A DNA stretch of 40,065 nt from Sphingobacteriales bacterium (GCA_015654985.1 JAATFW010000095.1:1-40065), one strand, 5' to 3'. Numbered from the stretch's first letter, positions 8,701 through 17,163 are shown. Program-made: numbers and translations. The notes: a model not told the origin generated them from the letters alone.

Positions 8701-11137
8701 CGTTCTTCGTCCCATTGGTTCAAATAGTATTTCTGCTCCTCTGCCGCTGGTATGCCAGGGTACTGATTTTACGCTCGACGGAAGCCTTCCGGATGGCGGC
8801 GATGGCAGCTATGCCTATCAATGGGAAACAAGCACTGATGGAAATAACTGGATCCCCCTTACCTCAGCGCAGGGGAAATCTCTGAACGTTACTGCCGTAG
8901 ATACAGTATCCTTTCGCAGAATAGTTACTTCGGGTAATTGCAGTAATTATAGTAACGTCATAAAAATAAACGTACAGAAAGGAATCGGCAATAACAGTAT
9001 ATCGGCTCCTCAATATATATGCAGTAATACGGTGCCTTCTATGCTCAACGGTACTGAACCAAACGGGGCAGATGGTTCTTACAGCTACCAGTGGCAGAAA
9101 AGCGCAGACAACGGACAAAACTGGACGGTGATTCTTTCCGCCACTCAAATAAGCTATCAGCCCGGAGAACTTACACAGACTACTTTATTCAGGCGTGTTG
9201 TTACCTCTGCGCTCTGCAGCGGCTTACAGCAAAGCCTTAGTAATGCAATTACAATAAGAGTATCGCCTGGCCCCCATGCCCGGTTTACGTGGACTTCTGA
9301 TGCTGCCTGCACCCCTTTTATTATTTCTGACAATACAATAGGGGCCGAAGAATCAGAACAGGGAGACACTTTTGAATGGTTTGCCAATGGAACAAAGATT
9401 GGAACAGGCATAGAATTTCCGGGCTACACCCTGAATGCCGCGGGTGATTCTATTGAGATCAAATTGCAGGTAAGCAGTGCCCTGGGTTGCGGTTCATCTG
9501 TATTTGCGCACATTTTCAGTACCAATGCTTCGCTGAATGCAGATTTTACTTCTGATAAAGCCAATGGCTGCGGGCCCCTGATGGTGAAATTTAATAATAC
9601 AACCCTCAACACACAGGGAGTTACTTTTAAGTGGGATTTCGGCAACGGACAATTCTCTGCGCTCAAAGATCCTGCTCCCGTAGCATTTGAAGGCCGTACA
9701 GATGGTAATGATACTACCTATACCGTTACATTAAATGCAGTGTCCAATTGTGTAACTTCTGTAAAGATCATGCAGGTAACAGTAACCGGCCGGGCCATCG
9801 CTTTACCCGTACCGGATAAGACAACAGGATGCTCTCCTTTAACAGTTGTTTTCAAAAACAATACCCTGGGATCATCCAACACATACACGTGGGACTTTGG
9901 CGACGGTACAGCGCCTTTCAAAACCAGCAGCAAGGAAAATGTAAGTCATACTTATATAAGCGGGAGCCCTCAGCTTTATACCGCAAAACTAATTGCTGAG
10001 AATGAATGCGGCAAAGATGAAAGCTCTTATGTAATACGGGTCTCTCCCAACACGGTATATCCCCGTCTGACGGTAAATGGCAATGAGTACGAAGGATGTG
10101 CCCCACATACGGTCAGGTTTATTAATAATACAACCGGAGCTTCGCTGTATACCTATGATTTTGGCGACGGAAGTGCTGTTTATACCACAAACAGCCTTGC
10201 TGCTGTGCCGCATACTTTCACCACAGGAGGCACTTATACCGTTCGTCTGACCGCATCAAACGGATGTTCAGATACTGCTATCTCACAAACGATTACAGTA
10301 CGTCCACAGGCAATTACCGATTTTTCTGCAGATGTCACGTCGGGCTGCCGCTCTCTGACAGTCAGCTTTACAAACAAAACTACAGGAGGAGCCTCTTATG
10401 CCTGGGATTTTGGAGATGGCACCACTTCTGAAGAGGTCAATCCGGTGCATACTTACTCTTCAGGCACTTCTTCTTACAGAGTCCGGCTGACATCAACCAG
10501 CCCGTTTGGATGTCCGCATATCCTGGAAAAACCAAACTATATTACCGTTTATCCTCCTCCCGCCGCAGATTTTGATGTACTTCCGGGGAATGTGATCAAT
10601 ATACCTGATTACCGCTTTACTTTCAGAAATGCCGGCAAAGGGGATATTAAAACCTGGAATTGGGATTTCGGCGACCGCAGCCCGGCATCTTCCGCGTCAG
10701 ACCCGGAACATACCTATCCGGATACAGGCTCTTATAAGGTACGGCTGATCGTAATAAGCAGCCAGGGATGCACAGATACACTCATTCAGACGGTAAGGAT
10801 ATCCGGAATACCGGGGACCCTGTTCGTTCCAAATGCATTTATGCCAAACAGTCTGACCGATGAGCTGAGATCTTTTAAGGTAAAAGGCTCGGGAATAGAG
10901 AAATGGCATATGCGGATCTTTAATAACTGGGGCGAGCTTATCTGGCAAACAGAAACACTCGACAGCAGAGGGGTACCGGCAGAAAGCTGGGATGGTACAA
11001 TTCAAGGTACGCAGGCATCGCAGGGAGTTTATTTCTGGGAAATATCAGCAACATTTAAAAATGGAACCGAATGGGCCGGAATGTCGTATAACAATTCAGA
11101 GCCCAAGCGAACAGGGGCTATACATTTAATAAGATAA
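5714..11137 (+). CDS. Giant secreted PKD-repeat protein with T9SS type B C-terminal domain
   Basis: An 1807-residue exported protein. Residues 1-22 form a signal peptide (MGKFLAIFSFFIWGVLLKGYS). The body is a chain of Ig-like/PKD modules. Five C-terminal PKD cores are plain: WDFGNG at 1307, WDFGDG at 1393, YDFGDG at 1481, WDFGDG at 1564 and WDFGDR at 1650. Earlier modules are more diverged, with paired cysteines and repeated 'ICTGT/ICAGN' starts. From about 1704 (FVPNAFMPNS) to the end is the gliding motility-associated C-terminal domain, with MRIFNNWGELIWQT, SWDGT and QGVYFWE, which is the T9SS type B sorting signal. The product should cross the outer membrane by T9SS and stay at or leave the cell surface, likely as adhesin or matrix protein. 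PorP/SprF follows at once, the usual partner for type B cargo. No enzymatic domain was found. Confidence 0.93.
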   Translation: MGKFLAIFSFFIWGVLLKGYSQSIDITDFDKGPYGNGSTIAVPLILTETSDFFKTGNTFKLYLSDASGSFANEKEIGAYTGFYTTFINGTIPANTPAGNYRVRIKSSIPAVTGQESAQFEIKAENGVQAAIDAPAQQVITGNDDKAFGYCTPGKSNTRFNFTNTSTAGANVTATFINEANASDKRQISFPSSPQQFIPDITHYTIFVTAELNGITGTRAYFLINNVINTPFNPPGSSTVCLPQGYLEYNVETASSNGIQLNFPGNTYQITWGDGNVETYNLRSIKANGSKVMHLYTKSSCGSQITIGSTRYYNVFGIIVQSKGPYCGNIGVPVSSQAKVVTQPENRFSLPSLACLNTPLTINNESLAGEDPGTSSPSCQNNNVIYYWYVDNKPVTPQGVPITYKLTTTFTSPGLHSIRLESESTSECQAAPVEKTLYVQPPPKPEFAINDPAYCINSPVKPVDKSVLDPDSHAEYKYEWIISGPAPATFLNNTTNKSRNPEFSFTTAGIYSIKLSISSVCSTVTTNGQTIIVNSSPVITAAWEANLCGKGQLLTFSNTGGNPVKTSFSGTFRDLSDTYRWTVGGGNYSFENGTGAASKEPSVLFSDYGVYTVSVTHTNNCGSVTETHTITFNESPTINAGTDQTICAGNNVVLNGSITGPPVLSFAWKGGKGTFIPGRDVLTPQYIPSADEISAGLAELSLTAVTMNPAPCNAVTDVMVITINPANKITGPPQKTICTGTSVNYSPKAGLEGSIISWTASATANASGFSSAGNGDITDIITNTDPDNNASVTYTIIPEKNGCQGDVFTLTVTVAPLPVASAVAGNSTICTGQPAGIVLSSNISATSYRWTSTVTGTITGNSNQGAPAAATGIKDILVNNGNTPGTVTYTIVPVTAAGCEGRPVTLSITVSAPPVQANAGIDEKVCNVSTVKLQANNPGAGTGIWTLTSGQAGVTFDDDARFDAVVNGLIPGETYRFQWAISGPFNCLPGSDEVVISVLRPIGSNSISAPLPLVCQGTDFTLDGSLPDGGDGSYAYQWETSTDGNNWIPLTSAQGKSLNVTAVDTVSFRRIVTSGNCSNYSNVIKINVQKGIGNNSISAPQYICSNTVPSMLNGTEPNGADGSYSYQWQKSADNGQNWTVILSATQISYQPGELTQTTLFRRVVTSALCSGLQQSLSNAITIRVSPGPHARFTWTSDAACTPFIISDNTIGAEESEQGDTFEWFANGTKIGTGIEFPGYTLNAAGDSIEIKLQVSSALGCGSSVFAHIFSTNASLNADFTSDKANGCGPLMVKFNNTTLNTQGVTFKWDFGNGQFSALKDPAPVAFEGRTDGNDTTYTVTLNAVSNCVTSVKIMQVTVTGRAIALPVPDKTTGCSPLTVVFKNNTLGSSNTYTWDFGDGTAPFKTSSKENVSHTYISGSPQLYTAKLIAENECGKDESSYVIRVSPNTVYPRLTVNGNEYEGCAPHTVRFINNTTGASLYTYDFGDGSAVYTTNSLAAVPHTFTTGGTYTVRLTASNGCSDTAISQTITVRPQAITDFSADVTSGCRSLTVSFTNKTTGGASYAWDFGDGTTSEEVNPVHTYSSGTSSYRVRLTSTSPFGCPHILEKPNYITVYPPPAADFDVLPGNVINIPDYRFTFRNAGKGDIKTWNWDFGDRSPASSASDPEHTYPDTGSYKVRLIVISSQGCTDTLIQTVRISGIPGTLFVPNAFMPNSLTDELRSFKVKGSGIEKWHMRIFNNWGELIWQTETLDSRGVPAESWDGTIQGTQASQGVYFWEISATFKNGTEWAGMSYNNSEPKRTGAIHLIR

Positions 11138-11166
11138 AGTTAAAGGTAATAAGATAAAGTTGAAGG
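11127..11166 (+). repeat. 20-bp tandem duplication spanning stop and RBS
   Basis: Unit TAATAAGATAAAGTTAAAGG (11127-11146) is repeated at 11147-11166 with a single A-to-G change. The first copy holds the end and TAA stop of the large cargo gene. The second provides a purine-rich stretch (GAAGGGGA) upstream of the porP/sprF ATG. Confidence 0.85.
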
Positions 11167-11174
11167 GGATTTCA

Positions 11175-12197
11175 ATGAGAGGGATTTTTAGTTTAAAAAG
11201 CTCAGTAATAGTTACAGCAATTCTGCTGGCAAGCCTTGCGGCAGGTGCACAGGATCATATTTACTCACAATTTTTCAATGCTCCGGTTTATCTCAACCCG
11301 GCATTAAACGGCGAATTTAAAGGCTCCTTCAGGGCGAACATGATTTACAGGAACCAGTGGAGCTCTATTTCGGGCGATTTAAATTATATGACCACTTCGC
11401 TGGACTACCAGCTTCCTAATTTCGCGGGGGCTGTTGGGCTTATGTTTAACAGTTCTTCTCAAGGTACTGCTTATCTTAAAAAAAACAATATTGCAGGTGT
11501 CTATTCCTATAGTGTTGGTACCGATGGCTTTACAGCTTCGTTTGGCCTTCAGGCCGGTATTACAAACAGGAAACTGGATTTCAGTAAACTTGTATTCTCA
11601 GATCAGTTAGACCCGAGGCTCGGATTTGAAGGAGGCGCTTCAATGGCCGAAAGTCCGTATAACGATAGTAAATACTATTTTGATGCGGGAAGCGGGGTTA
11701 ACTTTATAGTCGGCAATGCCATGGTTGGAGCATCGATGCTTCATTTGAATAAGCCGGATGAATCTTTTACCGGAAGTAAGGTTTATACTCCCGTTCGTAC
11801 AGCAATACATGCCAGCTACCGGTATGCGTTAGACAGGTCTGATCCTTATGATGAAGAGGGTACCTTTCTTATTCCGTCGGTTGTCTATTATAAACAGGCT
11901 CAGGCCACTTCTGTAAGTGCCGGCATGCAGTTTAAATACAGGGGGGTAAATGCAGGAGCATGGTTCCGGTCTAATGGCAAGGGACAAACAGATTCATTTG
12001 TATTCTCCCTGATATTCGATATCTTCACAAACAGTTATAAAAATCAGAAACTCCGCCTCGGAATCAGCCACGATGCCACAGCCAATAAGTTAAACTATTC
12101 TAATACCAGCGGAACTTCTGAAGTAAGTGTTGGATTCGAAACAGGAGAAGCACAAGACAAAGGCTACACCAGCTTAAAATGCTACAATTTTTATTAA
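11175..12197 (+). CDS. PorP/SprF family type IX secretion outer-membrane protein
   Basis: A 340-aa outer-membrane barrel protein of the PorP/SprF family, which pairs with T9SS type B cargo for secretion or surface attachment. The frame opens at a TTG at 11160, but the ATG at 11175 follows a good purine tract (GAAGGGGA) and starts a signal peptide (MRGIFSLKSSVIVTAILLAS...GAQD). The mature N-terminus carries the family hallmark HIYSQFFNAPVYLNPALNG and then RANMIYRNQW. Alternating hydrophobic/polar strands rich in Gly and Tyr continue to the C-terminus. It lies 37 nt after the cargo gene in the same direction, so the two form an operon. The family name is firm; whether it is specific to this cargo is inferred from adjacency. 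Confidence 0.93.
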   Translation: MRGIFSLKSSVIVTAILLASLAAGAQDHIYSQFFNAPVYLNPALNGEFKGSFRANMIYRNQWSSISGDLNYMTTSLDYQLPNFAGAVGLMFNSSSQGTAYLKKNNIAGVYSYSVGTDGFTASFGLQAGITNRKLDFSKLVFSDQLDPRLGFEGGASMAESPYNDSKYYFDAGSGVNFIVGNAMVGASMLHLNKPDESFTGSKVYTPVRTAIHASYRYALDRSDPYDEEGTFLIPSVVYYKQAQATSVSAGMQFKYRGVNAGAWFRSNGKGQTDSFVFSLIFDIFTNSYKNQKLRLGISHDATANKLNYSNTSGTSEVSVGFETGEAQDKGYTSLKCYNFY

Positions 12198-12455
12198 TGA
12201 ATGCATTTAACGTGAAAACGAACTTTACCCTGGCTTTTTGATTATAAATTCGTGCTTTCGCTATACGTTCATCCTATCCATCACGCTTACTGCTTATAAT
12301 GTGTTTTGTTTGAAAATGCTTCATATTCTGTTGTTTACAAAACATATGCGGCAACATGAGGCTGTTTTCTTTTAACGTTTCAAAAGAATTTTAAGTTGTT
12401 CAAACAAGCAATAAAATATCAGGTTATACAGGTAGATATTGTTAAAATCAACCTC

Positions 12456-12800
12456 ATGAAAAAAGCGATTTGCACTATTCTGCTGTTATCTGTTTTATGC
12501 ATCGCAGAACAGGCAGCAGCCCAGACACGTAAGGAAACGAAATCCCGGCTGGGAAGAAAGGTACCCGACACTTCCCTTACCCGGTACAGGCAAATAAATC
12601 TTTTAAGGATAACCGATACAACGGGAATTGGTATAGGCGATACCCTCAGAAAGTTCAACTATAAGCCAAACAGTCCTGCACTGCCTCCGCAGAACAATCC
12701 AAACCCGCACTCTCCAAATCCAATCCTGGTATCTCCGGAGCGGCCGGCTGCTCCCGTTTCAACGATACGGCCTCCCGATAGTACCGGAAGAAAAAAATAA
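12456..12800 (+). CDS. Small secreted Pro-rich hypothetical protein
   Basis: I do not recognise this 114-aa protein. The ATG at 12456 starts a good signal peptide (MKKAICTILLLSVLCIAEQA, cleavage after AAAQ). The frame runs back to 12396 with no hydrophobic leader there, so that extension is unlikely. The mature part is basic, then low in complexity and Pro/Asn-rich (PPQNNPNPHSPNP), with no recognisable domain. It follows the T9SS cargo and porP/sprF genes by 258 nt; that gap has only weak dyads such as TGTTTTGT/ACAAAACA (12302/12337). It may be periplasmic or surface-exposed. Any link to the T9SS pair is only positional. Confidence 0.6.
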   Translation: MKKAICTILLLSVLCIAEQAAAQTRKETKSRLGRKVPDTSLTRYRQINLLRITDTTGIGIGDTLRKFNYKPNSPALPPQNNPNPHSPNPILVSPERPAAPVSTIRPPDSTGRKK

Positions 12801-12884
12801 GAAAAACAGATTTCTGTTTTAGAGGACCTGACCGCGCCCGAATTGAAAATGCAGCTACTATTGATTATACAGGTGTTGCTTTAA

Positions 12885-13478
12885 TTATATCAGTTTAGTT
12901 CCGCGGTAAATTTCGATAAGGCTCAGGCTGAAATTTAATACTGGAATCTTCAGAATCTGACCGGGATCTTTATATTCTTCCAGCTCCCAGTGATCAGAGC
13001 TATTGACCCTGAAAGATTCAATTTCAACGGACAAAGAATCAACAAGAATATATTCTTTGAGCGTTGGTATATCCCTGTACAATTTAAATTTCTCTCCGCG
13101 GTCATACCATTTTGTTGATGGGGAGAGCACTTCAATAATGACAGACGGGTTAAGGGCATTTATATCATCATCATTAAGGGTAATTACTTCGCCACAGATC
13201 ATTGAGATATCGGGATATGTAAAAAGGGTATTTTCCGGAATATGGATCCGCATGTCACTGTTAAATGGCTGACAGGGTTTTCCTCTTAATTCTGCTGCCA
13301 GCGCTGAAAGAATGTTAACGGTAATTTTGTTATGCGCTACGCTGGCCCCCTGCATCGTAAATAGTTCCCCCTGGTAAAATTCATGTTTTTCCAATGAATT
13401 ATTTTCCCACTCAAGATATTCAGTAATAGTCAGTTTACTTTTGCCGTAAGCGATGGCAGGTTCTCTGATTTCCATCAT
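12885..13478 (-). CDS. Uma2-family (DUF820) PD-(D/E)XK nuclease-like protein
   Basis: A 197-aa protein of the Uma2 family, abundant in cyanobacteria and some Bacteroidota and assigned to the PD-(D/E)XK nuclease fold. Visible family features are the start MTxxEYL-like [10 protein letters not shown]32 EFYQGEL, YPD at 88-90, IIEVLSPST with E116, and [17 protein letters not shown]90 and E116 are the expected metal-binding acids. Cellular role is unknown. Some relatives sit near mobile elements, but no mobile DNA is visible here. Two consecutive Met codons (13478, 13475) can start it. It is convergent with the small secreted gene. Confidence 0.9.
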   Translation of the reverse strand: MMEIREPAIAYGKSKLTITEYLEWENNSLEKHEFYQGELFTMQGASVAHNKITVNILSALAAELRGKPCQPFNSDMRIHIPENTLFTYPDISMICGEVITLNDDDINALNPSVIIEVLSPSTKWYDRGEKFKLYRDIPTLKEYILVDSLSVEIESFRVNSSDHWELEEYKDPGQILKIPVLNFSLSLIEIYRGTKLI

Positions 13479-13497
13479 GCAAATTAAAAAAAGATAT

Positions 13498-13555
13498 TAT
13501 AAGTTATACGTGTTAGTTATACTAATTTATACATAGCAAATTGTAAGTTATAAGT
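13498..13555. repeat. Degenerate 7-bp repeats
   Basis: Heptamers TATAAGT, TATACGT (13498-13511) and TGTAAGT, TATAAGT (13542-13555) flank an AT-rich spacer upstream of the Uma2 gene. They are similar to the arrays at 1947 and 26541. The 13479-13754 gap otherwise holds only the terminator at 13703. Confidence 0.45.
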
Positions 13556-13702
13556 GCAAATAGTCTGAGATCCTTTGCCTTAAATGAACGAAACTATTTA
13601 ATCTTTTATTTACAGCAGGCTGTTAACAACAACGGATATGAGAGCTTCTTCTGATGTACCTTATCCGGCCATTGTTTCGTTACTGACTGGTACCAGGCAA
13701 AA

Positions 13703-13732
13703 GAAGGCGTCCCTTTTTCAAGCGACGCCTTC
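13703..13732 (-). terminator. Rho-independent terminator of the LruC gene
   Basis: On the reverse strand a 9-bp stem, GAAGGCGTC and GACGCCTTC, with a 12-nt loop is followed by TTTTGCC. It lies 23 nt past the LruC lipoprotein stop. Confidence 0.75.
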
Positions 13733-13754
13733 CCTTTTCTCAATATACTTTTTA

Positions 13755-15923
13755 CTATTTAACAGGGTAACATAAACTTGCCGTTCCCTGATTATACCAT
13801 TGGTTTTCTTCATTTCCAGCGGACTGGGCCCAATTCTTTATCAACGGATATGCCTTAGAAATGGAAGTTCTTTCTATTGGATATTTAAAGGATGCTACCG
13901 GAACATTCATCGCCCACGGCAGATTATCTTTGGTAATATAATTTTGTGTTGCAGAATTATCACCAATTCCGAGTATTGTTCCGGCCAGGGAAGTTCCATC
14001 CGCTCCGGGAAGATGGACTTCATGTCTTACCCCTCCTGTTGTGTTGAATATAAATGGATTGTATGCTCCGTTATCCAGTTCAACAGGTGTATTAAACTTC
14101 AGGACGAAATTATAAGTAACTGTATCTGAAACGGGATCTCCTATAACCGTGTTCCAGTTAGCTTGTACCCTACGGGCACTGTTAAATAAAGTTAGCAGTG
14201 CTTTTTGACCGTCGTTGGTGAGCTGGATCCCATCTCTATTTTTGGATAAAAGAACTGCATTTGAAAAATCTACAGGAAGTTTCAAGCCGAACCCACTTTC
14301 GATATCCCCGCCGGAAGCCAGTAACGTATAACTTCCTTCCAGCTTAATTGCTTTGTTTTCAGAATTTTTAGTGATCCGGTATTTGTATGAAATAACAAGG
14401 TCGTTCATATCGAAATCACCTTTATAAGGCCACTTGTCTTCAAAGATTAATGTAGAGCCGCCATTATAGTAGTTTACAGAGTAAGTGAAATATTCTGGTG
14501 CCTGTCCGTAACCGGGATTACAATCGGTTTGTGGGATATAGAGGCCGTTATCATTCTTGATCTCTCTTGCGCCGTTTAGAAAGTGCTCTGCCTTTAATTT
14601 ACCGGGTTCATTTTGAGCATAGTAGACAACTGCGCCGGAGAATGTGCCCGAATTGTTATTCATGTTTTGAAAACTCTGAACGCTTAGAGTTTTAAACAAG
14701 GATGTATCCCCGGTACCATAAACTTTTCCATCCATAGTCAGCACCGACTTCATTTGTATCAAAGCACCTCCGGTTAAGTTTATAATACCACTGCCATTTA
14801 CTCTGGTTTCACCGCTGCCTTCGTCATGGTTAGACGGGTTGTTTTCATTCAGAACATACCCCACATTAATAAAACCGTAATTCGTTATAGTTTTGTCAAC
14901 TCCGAACAGGCCTTTAATATAAAGAGAGCAGTGGTTTTCGAATGCTGCAGATCCATTAATCTGAACTTCATCTGCATAAATCTTACCATAGTTCAATCCC
15001 GTTTTACTTGCATCTAACGTCAGCTTTCCGTGAATGCGCATAGTTGCATTTTCCATATTGACTAATTCTACAGGCCTGGCATTGGTGGTGAAACTTCCGC
15101 TAAAAACAACTGTGCCGTAATTTTTAAATTGTGTTCCCCCCTCAAGGCTGACGTTTCCATTTTCAAAAGTTGCCGTTCCGTAATTGATAAACGAAGCAAA
15201 GCCTCCAATATTAAAATTACTTCCAAGAATCACGGAAGCTCCCTTGGTGACTATGAGTTGCGAATTATTAATCAGCTTGGCATTAAACCGTACATTTTTC
15301 GCGCAAATTTTAAATGTGGCTGAACTGCTGCCATTATTATTAAAGGTCAAACTAACTCCATCCTGAGTGACACAATATGTTTTACCATTTTGAGCACTCT
15401 CTATATTTGTATTCCAGTCTGAGGTAATTTGCTCATTAGGGCCGCAATCGCAAACGGGTTCAGGATCGGCACTTATGTTCACCCCCGATACTGAAGAAAT
15501 AGTAGTGCTTGCATTTTGCTGTCCGAAAGAGACGGACACGTCAGAATCTCCCGTTTTTACAATTTGAGTTACCACAGATCCATCGGGAGCTGTTTTGGTA
15601 ATATATATTTCTTTAAGGGCCGAAGGGATATTTATTTTTTCGGTGAAAGCCCTGATAATGGTAGTGGCCCCGCTTGAGATTAAATGACCGCCGTCTGAGG
15701 GATTACCATCATAAATAGAAATTGTAAAGGCTGCATTCCCAAAGCGGGTATCAGTTACGCCTATATTGAATTTGATTGCTTTTGTTGTTGCCCAGTCAAA
15801 GCCGGAAGGAACAATTATATCTTCCATGTCTACGCCTTCTGATGAAGGAGTTAAACCATCTTTTTTACAGGAACTTACTGTAAAAATACCCGCTATAACA
15901 GCAATTAATAAAAATCTATTCAT
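13755..15923 (-). CDS. LruC-domain surface lipoprotein
   Basis: A 722-aa lipoprotein. The frame opens at 15956, but the ATG at 15923 starts a lipoprotein leader MNRFLLIAVIAGIFTVSSC with C19 as the lipidated Cys, followed by KKDG, which could act as a surface-export signal. The middle (about residues 170-430) is a run of short strand repeats rich in Gly, Asn and Thr (SFINYGTATFENGNVSLEGG, and similar 'xNYGxxxF' turns), suggesting a beta-helix or solenoid. The C-terminal LruC/DUF4842 domain carries FEDKWPYKGDFDMNDLVISY, an acidic calcium-site-like loop, and a later SGFGLKLP. LruC is named for a Leptospira lipoprotein; function in Bacteroidota is unknown. An outer-membrane, probably adhesive or structural role is inferred. 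Confidence 0.85.
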   Translation of the reverse strand: MNRFLLIAVIAGIFTVSSCKKDGLTPSSEGVDMEDIIVPSGFDWATTKAIKFNIGVTDTRFGNAAFTISIYDGNPSDGGHLISSGATTIIRAFTEKINIPSALKEIYITKTAPDGSVVTQIVKTGDSDVSVSFGQQNASTTISSVSGVNISADPEPVCDCGPNEQITSDWNTNIESAQNGKTYCVTQDGVSLTFNNNGSSSATFKICAKNVRFNAKLINNSQLIVTKGASVILGSNFNIGGFASFINYGTATFENGNVSLEGGTQFKNYGTVVFSGSFTTNARPVELVNMENATMRIHGKLTLDASKTGLNYGKIYADEVQINGSAAFENHCSLYIKGLFGVDKTITNYGFINVGYVLNENNPSNHDEGSGETRVNGSGIINLTGGALIQMKSVLTMDGKVYGTGDTSLFKTLSVQSFQNMNNNSGTFSGAVVYYAQNEPGKLKAEHFLNGAREIKNDNGLYIPQTDCNPGYGQAPEYFTYSVNYYNGGSTLIFEDKWPYKGDFDMNDLVISYKYRITKNSENKAIKLEGSYTLLASGGDIESGFGLKLPVDFSNAVLLSKNRDGIQLTNDGQKALLTLFNSARRVQANWNTVIGDPVSDTVTYNFVLKFNTPVELDNGAYNPFIFNTTGGVRHEVHLPGADGTSLAGTILGIGDNSATQNYITKDNLPWAMNVPVASFKYPIERTSISKAYPLIKNWAQSAGNEENQWYNQGTASLCYPVK

Positions 15924-15941
15924 GTAGTAACTATTCACAAT

Positions 15942-16060
15942 CATGTTTAAAGCCAAACATGTGCCAAAGCAGTGTTAGCCGTTTGAACATAGATTTATTT
16001 ATGTTCAAAGACCAAAATGGGGAATTTTTACCGCATGCCAATGCGTAAAAGTTCCCCATT
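15942..16060. promoter_or_regulatory. Cluster of three dyads in a divergent promoter region
   Basis: Between the LruC and YpfJ-type genes lie CATGTTT/AAACATG (15942-15961), TTTGAACAT/ATGTTCAAA (15982-16009) and a long hairpin, AATGGGGAA at 16016-16024 with TTCCCCATT at 16052-16060. The last is extended inside by TTTTA/TAAAA and CGCAT/ATGCG. Function is unknown: operators or folded leaders. Confidence 0.5.
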
Positions 16061-16145
16061 ACCCCCGATTCTTTAATATAATTCATAGGGGAATTAACAA
16101 ACAAAGAGATTAACCGGTTGTTGCCCGCAATAAAGAATTAAAATT

Positions 16146-16994
16146 ATGCGATGGATGGGAAGACGCGAAAGCGGAAATGTTGAAGACCGCCGTTCAGGCG
16201 GCCGGGGGATTATTGCAGGAGGCGGAATAACTGCCGTTATTGCAGTGATATTTAGCCTGATTACAGGTCAGAACCCTCTCGAATTAATTGGATTGTCACA
16301 ACAAAGCCCTTCAACAGAGGAGAAGGCCCCTTTGAATACCAATTTAGAAGACGACCCTCAGGCTCACTTTGTTGCCACTGTCCTTGCAGAAACAGAAGAC
16401 GTTTGGGATAGTATATTTCATGCTAATGGTAATAAATACCAGCATCCCGGACTTGTATTATTTAATGAAGGCACTGTTTCCGGCTGCGGCTCTGCAAGCT
16501 CGGCAACCGGGCCCTTTTATTGCCCTTCAGATCAAAAAGTATATATAGATCTTAGTTTTTATGACGAATTAAAAAACAGGTTCGGAGCCCCCGGCGATTT
16601 TGCAATGGCTTATGTAATTGCTCATGAGGTCGGTCATCATGTTCAATACCTGCTCGGCACAACAGAAAAGATAGACAGGATGCGTGACCGCTTAAGTGAA
16701 ACGGAATATAACAGGCTTTCAGTAAAGCTGGAGCTGCAGGCCGATTTTTATGCGGGGGTATGGGCTCATCATACAGAACGAATGAAACAAATACTGGAGG
16801 CCGGAGATATCGATGAAGCTCTTCAGGCTGCAAACGCCATCGGCGATGATCGTCTTCAGAAAGAGTCCCGGGGATATATTGTTCCCGATGCATTTACCCA
16901 TGGCACTTCCGCACAAAGAATGAAATGGTTTAAAAAAGGATATGATACAGGAGATATAAAAGAAGGTGATACTTTCTCTACCGGGAATCTCTGA
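16146..16994 (+). CDS. ypfJ: YpfJ-type neutral zinc metallopeptidase
   Basis: A 282-aa membrane-anchored protein of the putative neutral zinc metallopeptidase family (Zn_peptidase, E. coli YpfJ). The start MRWMGRRESGNVEDRRSGG, the Gly-rich link and a transmembrane segment (about 23-42, IIAGGGITAVIAVIFSLITG) are characteristic. The HEVGH motif begins at H160 within AYVIAHEVGHHVQYLLG. A downstream helix has ELQADFYAG, supplying the third metal ligand. Also typical are SGCGSASSATGPFYCPSDQKVYIDLSFY and the terminal GTSAQRMKWFKKGY. The catalytic domain probably faces the periplasm. Its substrate is not known. The ATG at 16146 is in agreement with family N-termini. Confidence 0.93.
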   Translation: MRWMGRRESGNVEDRRSGGRGIIAGGGITAVIAVIFSLITGQNPLELIGLSQQSPSTEEKAPLNTNLEDDPQAHFVATVLAETEDVWDSIFHANGNKYQHPGLVLFNEGTVSGCGSASSATGPFYCPSDQKVYIDLSFYDELKNRFGAPGDFAMAYVIAHEVGHHVQYLLGTTEKIDRMRDRLSETEYNRLSVKLELQADFYAGVWAHHTERMKQILEAGDIDEALQAANAIGDDRLQKESRGYIVPDAFTHGTSAQRMKWFKKGYDTGDIKEGDTFSTGNL

Positions 16995-17098
16995 CGCGAT
17001 AATCAATGACCTGATTTCTGATTGTAACAAGATTTTTATAAACTATGTCTCTTTTGCAATACAAAATTGACCACCAAACAAATCATTTAATATAAATG

Positions 17099-17163
17099 CC
17101 AAAAAATTTCAAATTATGTAAAACGCTAGTTTTAAAGCATTTTTTGAAATTCCTGCCTTTTGG
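17099..17163 (+). other. Nested inverted-repeat structure
   Basis: Three nested pairings surround a common centre: CCAAAA (17099) with TTTTGG (17158-17163), AATTTCAAA (17105-17113) with TTTGAAATT (17143-17151), and AAACGCT with AGCATTT (17121-17142, one mismatch). It may terminate the upstream transcript or form a leader for the barrel gene at 17218. Confidence 0.45.

Noticed and set aside
9288-9411. Antisense frames in the T9SS cargo gene as separate genes
   Set aside because: All minus-strand frames within 5714-11137 are short and lack domains; the sense frame is continuous for 1807 codons.
12885-13478. Uma2 gene as evidence of a mobile element
   Set aside because: No transposase, flanking repeats or integrase are visible nearby.
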